Of a stretch of 64,000 nt of DNA, positions 62,300-64,000 are shown in pieces. Both the position numbers and the translations under genes were made by a program. Source of the DNA: an uncultured Bacteroides sp. (GTDB lineage: Bacteria > Bacteroidota > Bacteroidia > Bacteroidales > Bacteroidaceae); contig CALUOO010000002.1 in assembly GCA_944322345.1 (NCBI GenBank), forward strand, positions 62,001 to 126,000. The letters are read 5' to 3'. The notes under the pieces are model-generated. The model had not been told where the DNA came from, did no database searches, and saw only the letters and a list, made by a program, of their open reading frames with translations. Position 1 is the stretch's first letter, and every line of letters begins with the position of its first letter.

Positions 62300-64000
62300 C
62301 TAATACTTGTCTTTCGGTTCTGCTCCCATCTCTATCTCCAGCACTCCTCCCTTAGAGAAGTCCTCGAATGAGAGGCGCGGTGTGTGAAGCGTCTGGTTGT
62401 TCAGCTTATACTGCTGTACATAGCCGTTTTCCGGAGTGTTTCCTTTGACTTGGATCACGAACTCTTTCCCTTCATAGTAATCGGGATTGAGCTGGATGGT
62501 GATCTTGTCGAACAGAGGAGCACCCAGCCCGAACGAGGGTTGTATGTCGGTCAGGCCTTTTACATCAAACAAGCCCATCGACGAGATGACGTACCATGCA
62601 CCCAGCTGTCCCTGATCTTCGTCCTGTCCGTAGCCGTAGCCGTGGATACCGTCAGTTCCGTAAAACTCGTTCAGGATAGCCCGTACCCATTTCTGTGTCA
62701 ACGACGGTTTGCCAGCTTCGTTGAACAGCCACGAGATGTGCAGACAGGGTTGGTTGCCTTGGTTGTACAGTGTCTGCAATCCTGCAAAAGCACCTACCTC
62801 TGTACCTCCGCTGAAGATTTTCTTCTGCGATTGGGTGAAGATGCTGTCCAGACGGGCGTTGAATACGTCGGCTCCCACTTTGTCTACAAGTCCTTTCACA
62901 TCGTGAGGAACGTAGAAGGTGTATTGCCATGCATTTCCTTCCTGGAAACCTCTCCAGACTTGCATCGGGTCGAAGTTGTCGACAAACTGTCCGTCTGCCT
63001 TTTTCGGACGGATGAAGTTGGTTGATGGGTCGTAGAGGCGTTCCCAGCCTTTTGACAGATACATCAACCGGTTGTAGTTGGCTGTGTCGTTCAGTTGCTT
63101 TGCCCATTGTGCCACTGCCCATGAACTGTAGGAGTATTCCAGTGTATGCGATGCAGAGAACAGGAAGGCCTCGAGAGGTCCTGCGCCTTGGTCTTCATGG
63201 GGTACATATCCGTATTGGGTAAAGCGGTCGGTGTCTACCTTACCGGCTCCCATCGGTCGGTTTGTTCCGTCCAGTTCGTTTTTCAGGCAGGCTTCGTAGG
63301 CGAGTGCCGTGTCGAAGTCGCGGATGCCACACTGGTAGGCTCCGGCAATGACGGTAGGCAGCAGGTTGGTGCCTACACCCGATACATATCGGTTGTTGGC
63401 CAGTCCGTCGGCCAGCCATCCGGCATCCTTGTATGCCTGCAGATGGGTGCTGACATACTGTGACATATATTCGGGATATGCCATGATCCAGAGTTGCGAC
63501 AGGTTCCACTGTCCGCCCCATATACCGTCGGTATTGTAGACGTTGTATGCCGGCTTTCCGTCCTTCATGGGTAGTTGGCCGATAGAACCGTCGTTCTTGG
63601 GATAGGCTCCGTTTACGTCGCTGGCCAGTCCGCGTCCCAGCAGGGCATGATACAGTCCGGTGTAGAATTTCACTTTGTCCTCTTTAATGGGAGTTTCTAC
63701 GCGGATTCGTCCCAGATAGTTCTCCCATGCCTCGTGCGACTGCTCCTTTGCCTCGTCGAACGAGAGGTCGGCTGCTTCCGTCTCGAGGTTCAGCCGTGCA
63801 TTCTCTATTGAGGTGTACGAAAGTCCTATCTTGACTGTGACGTCAGATTCTTTTTTGAAGTCATAGGTCAGATAAAGTCCGGCTCCCTTGCCTGTAGCGC
63901 TACGCTTCCCTTCTTCCTGATTCTCGTTGTGGAATGTGCCGAAGGCAGACGGCTCACGGTCGGCTATTGCCGAGAAATAGATGGGAACCTGTGCGCCCGG
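62300..64000 (-). CDS. Glycoside hydrolase family 92 alpha-mannosidase, 5' part outside window
   Basis: The visible 566 residues are the C-terminal part of a GH92 enzyme, a family of calcium-dependent exo-alpha-mannosidases acting mostly on host N-glycans and yeast mannan. The frame is open to the right edge (PGAQVPIYFSAIADREPSAF), so the gene starts beyond 64000; an internal ATG at 63673 is not the start. Family features include FYTGLYHALLGRG and the catalytic-base region GYGQDEDQGQLGAWYVISSMG near the C-terminal third. Linkage specificity cannot be told without the N-terminal half. Confidence 0.92.
   Translation of the reverse strand, partial: PGAQVPIYFSAIADREPSAFGTFHNENQEEGKRSATGKGAGLYLTYDFKKESDVTVKIGLSYTSIENARLNLETEAADLSFDEAKEQSHEAWENYLGRIRVETPIKEDKVKFYTGLYHALLGRGLASDVNGAYPKNDGSIGQLPMKDGKPAYNVYNTDGIWGGQWNLSQLWIMAYPEYMSQYVSTHLQAYKDAGWLADGLANNRYVSGVGTNLLPTVIAGAYQCGIRDFDTALAYEACLKNELDGTNRPMGAGKVDTDRFTQYGYVPHEDQGAGPLEAFLFSASHTLEYSYSSWAVAQWAKQLNDTANYNRLMYLSKGWERLYDPSTNFIRPKKADGQFVDNFDPMQVWRGFQEGNAWQYTFYVPHDVKGLVDKVGADVFNARLDSIFTQSQKKIFSGGTEVGAFAGLQTLYNQGNQPCLHISWLFNEAGKPSLTQKWVRAILNEFYGTDGIHGYGYGQDEDQGQLGAWYVISSMGLFDVKGLTDIQPSFGLGAPLFDKITIQLNPDYYEGKEFVIQVKGNTPENGYVQQYKLNNQTLHTPRLSFEDFSKGGVLEIEMGAEPKDKY

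Overview
The window is a stretch of a Bacteroides chromosome, probably a human-gut species of the B. thetaiotaomicron group (genus confident, species not decidable). Evidence: promoters of the Bacteroides type (TTG, about 20 bp, TAnnTTTG), almost no Shine-Dalgarno sites, SusC/SusD-type genes, GH92/GH97/GH2/GH65 enzymes with signal peptides, and an hmuYRSTUV-type haem operon. No tRNA, rRNA, CRISPR array, transposase or integrase was seen. Both edges cut genes: uvrC at the left and a GH92 mannosidase at the right.

Layout. 1-4.1 kb: mnmG-apt-uvrC on the minus strand, with a near-perfect parS site between mnmG and apt, which suggests an origin-proximal location. 4.6-13.8 kb: the haem operon hmuY-R-S-T-U-V (minus), carrying its own ExbB/ExbD-like pair. 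14.0-21.6 kb: a tripartite RND efflux operon (minus) divergent from a LytS/LytTR two-component pair (plus). 21.8-26.1 kb: a secreted GH65 enzyme, a SpmA-SpmB-type membrane protein and a papain-like protease. 26.2-34.7 kb: a CAZyme-free SusC/SusD operon (TIG/NHL lipoprotein, SusC, SusD, DUF1735/DUF4973-type lipoprotein) behind a leader with an 83-bp tandem repeat. 34.8-41.7 kb: ybeY, a probable non-coding RNA, a discoidin-calpain lipoprotein, ruvB, an esterase and a flippase. 42-48.6 kb: a large GH2 beta-galactosidase facing a GH97 enzyme, together able to attack galactosides. 49-55.2 kb: a DEAD-box helicase, then a tight operon LOG - SIS isomerase - PfkB kinase - DUF5020 channel - NCS2 permease that reads as purine/nucleoside salvage. 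55.3-62.2 kb: an M16 protease, a MATE pump and a TolC-HlyD-MFS efflux set. 62.3 kb to the end: GH92.

The most unusual content lies between genes. There is a dispersed 22-bp hairpin repeat family at four loci, one of them inside the hmu operon. An 8-bp microsatellite sits directly in front of the start codons of two unrelated genes. A nested inverted-repeat cluster lies near 26.3 kb, and a 23-bp GC-rich minisatellite lies near 4.5 kb. A roughly 215-nt minus-strand RNA candidate at 35.5-35.7 kb has its own promoter and terminator and five UUAGGUA motifs. Several very long antisense reading frames opposite hmuS, hmuR, the flippase and the GH2 gene were judged to be shadows.
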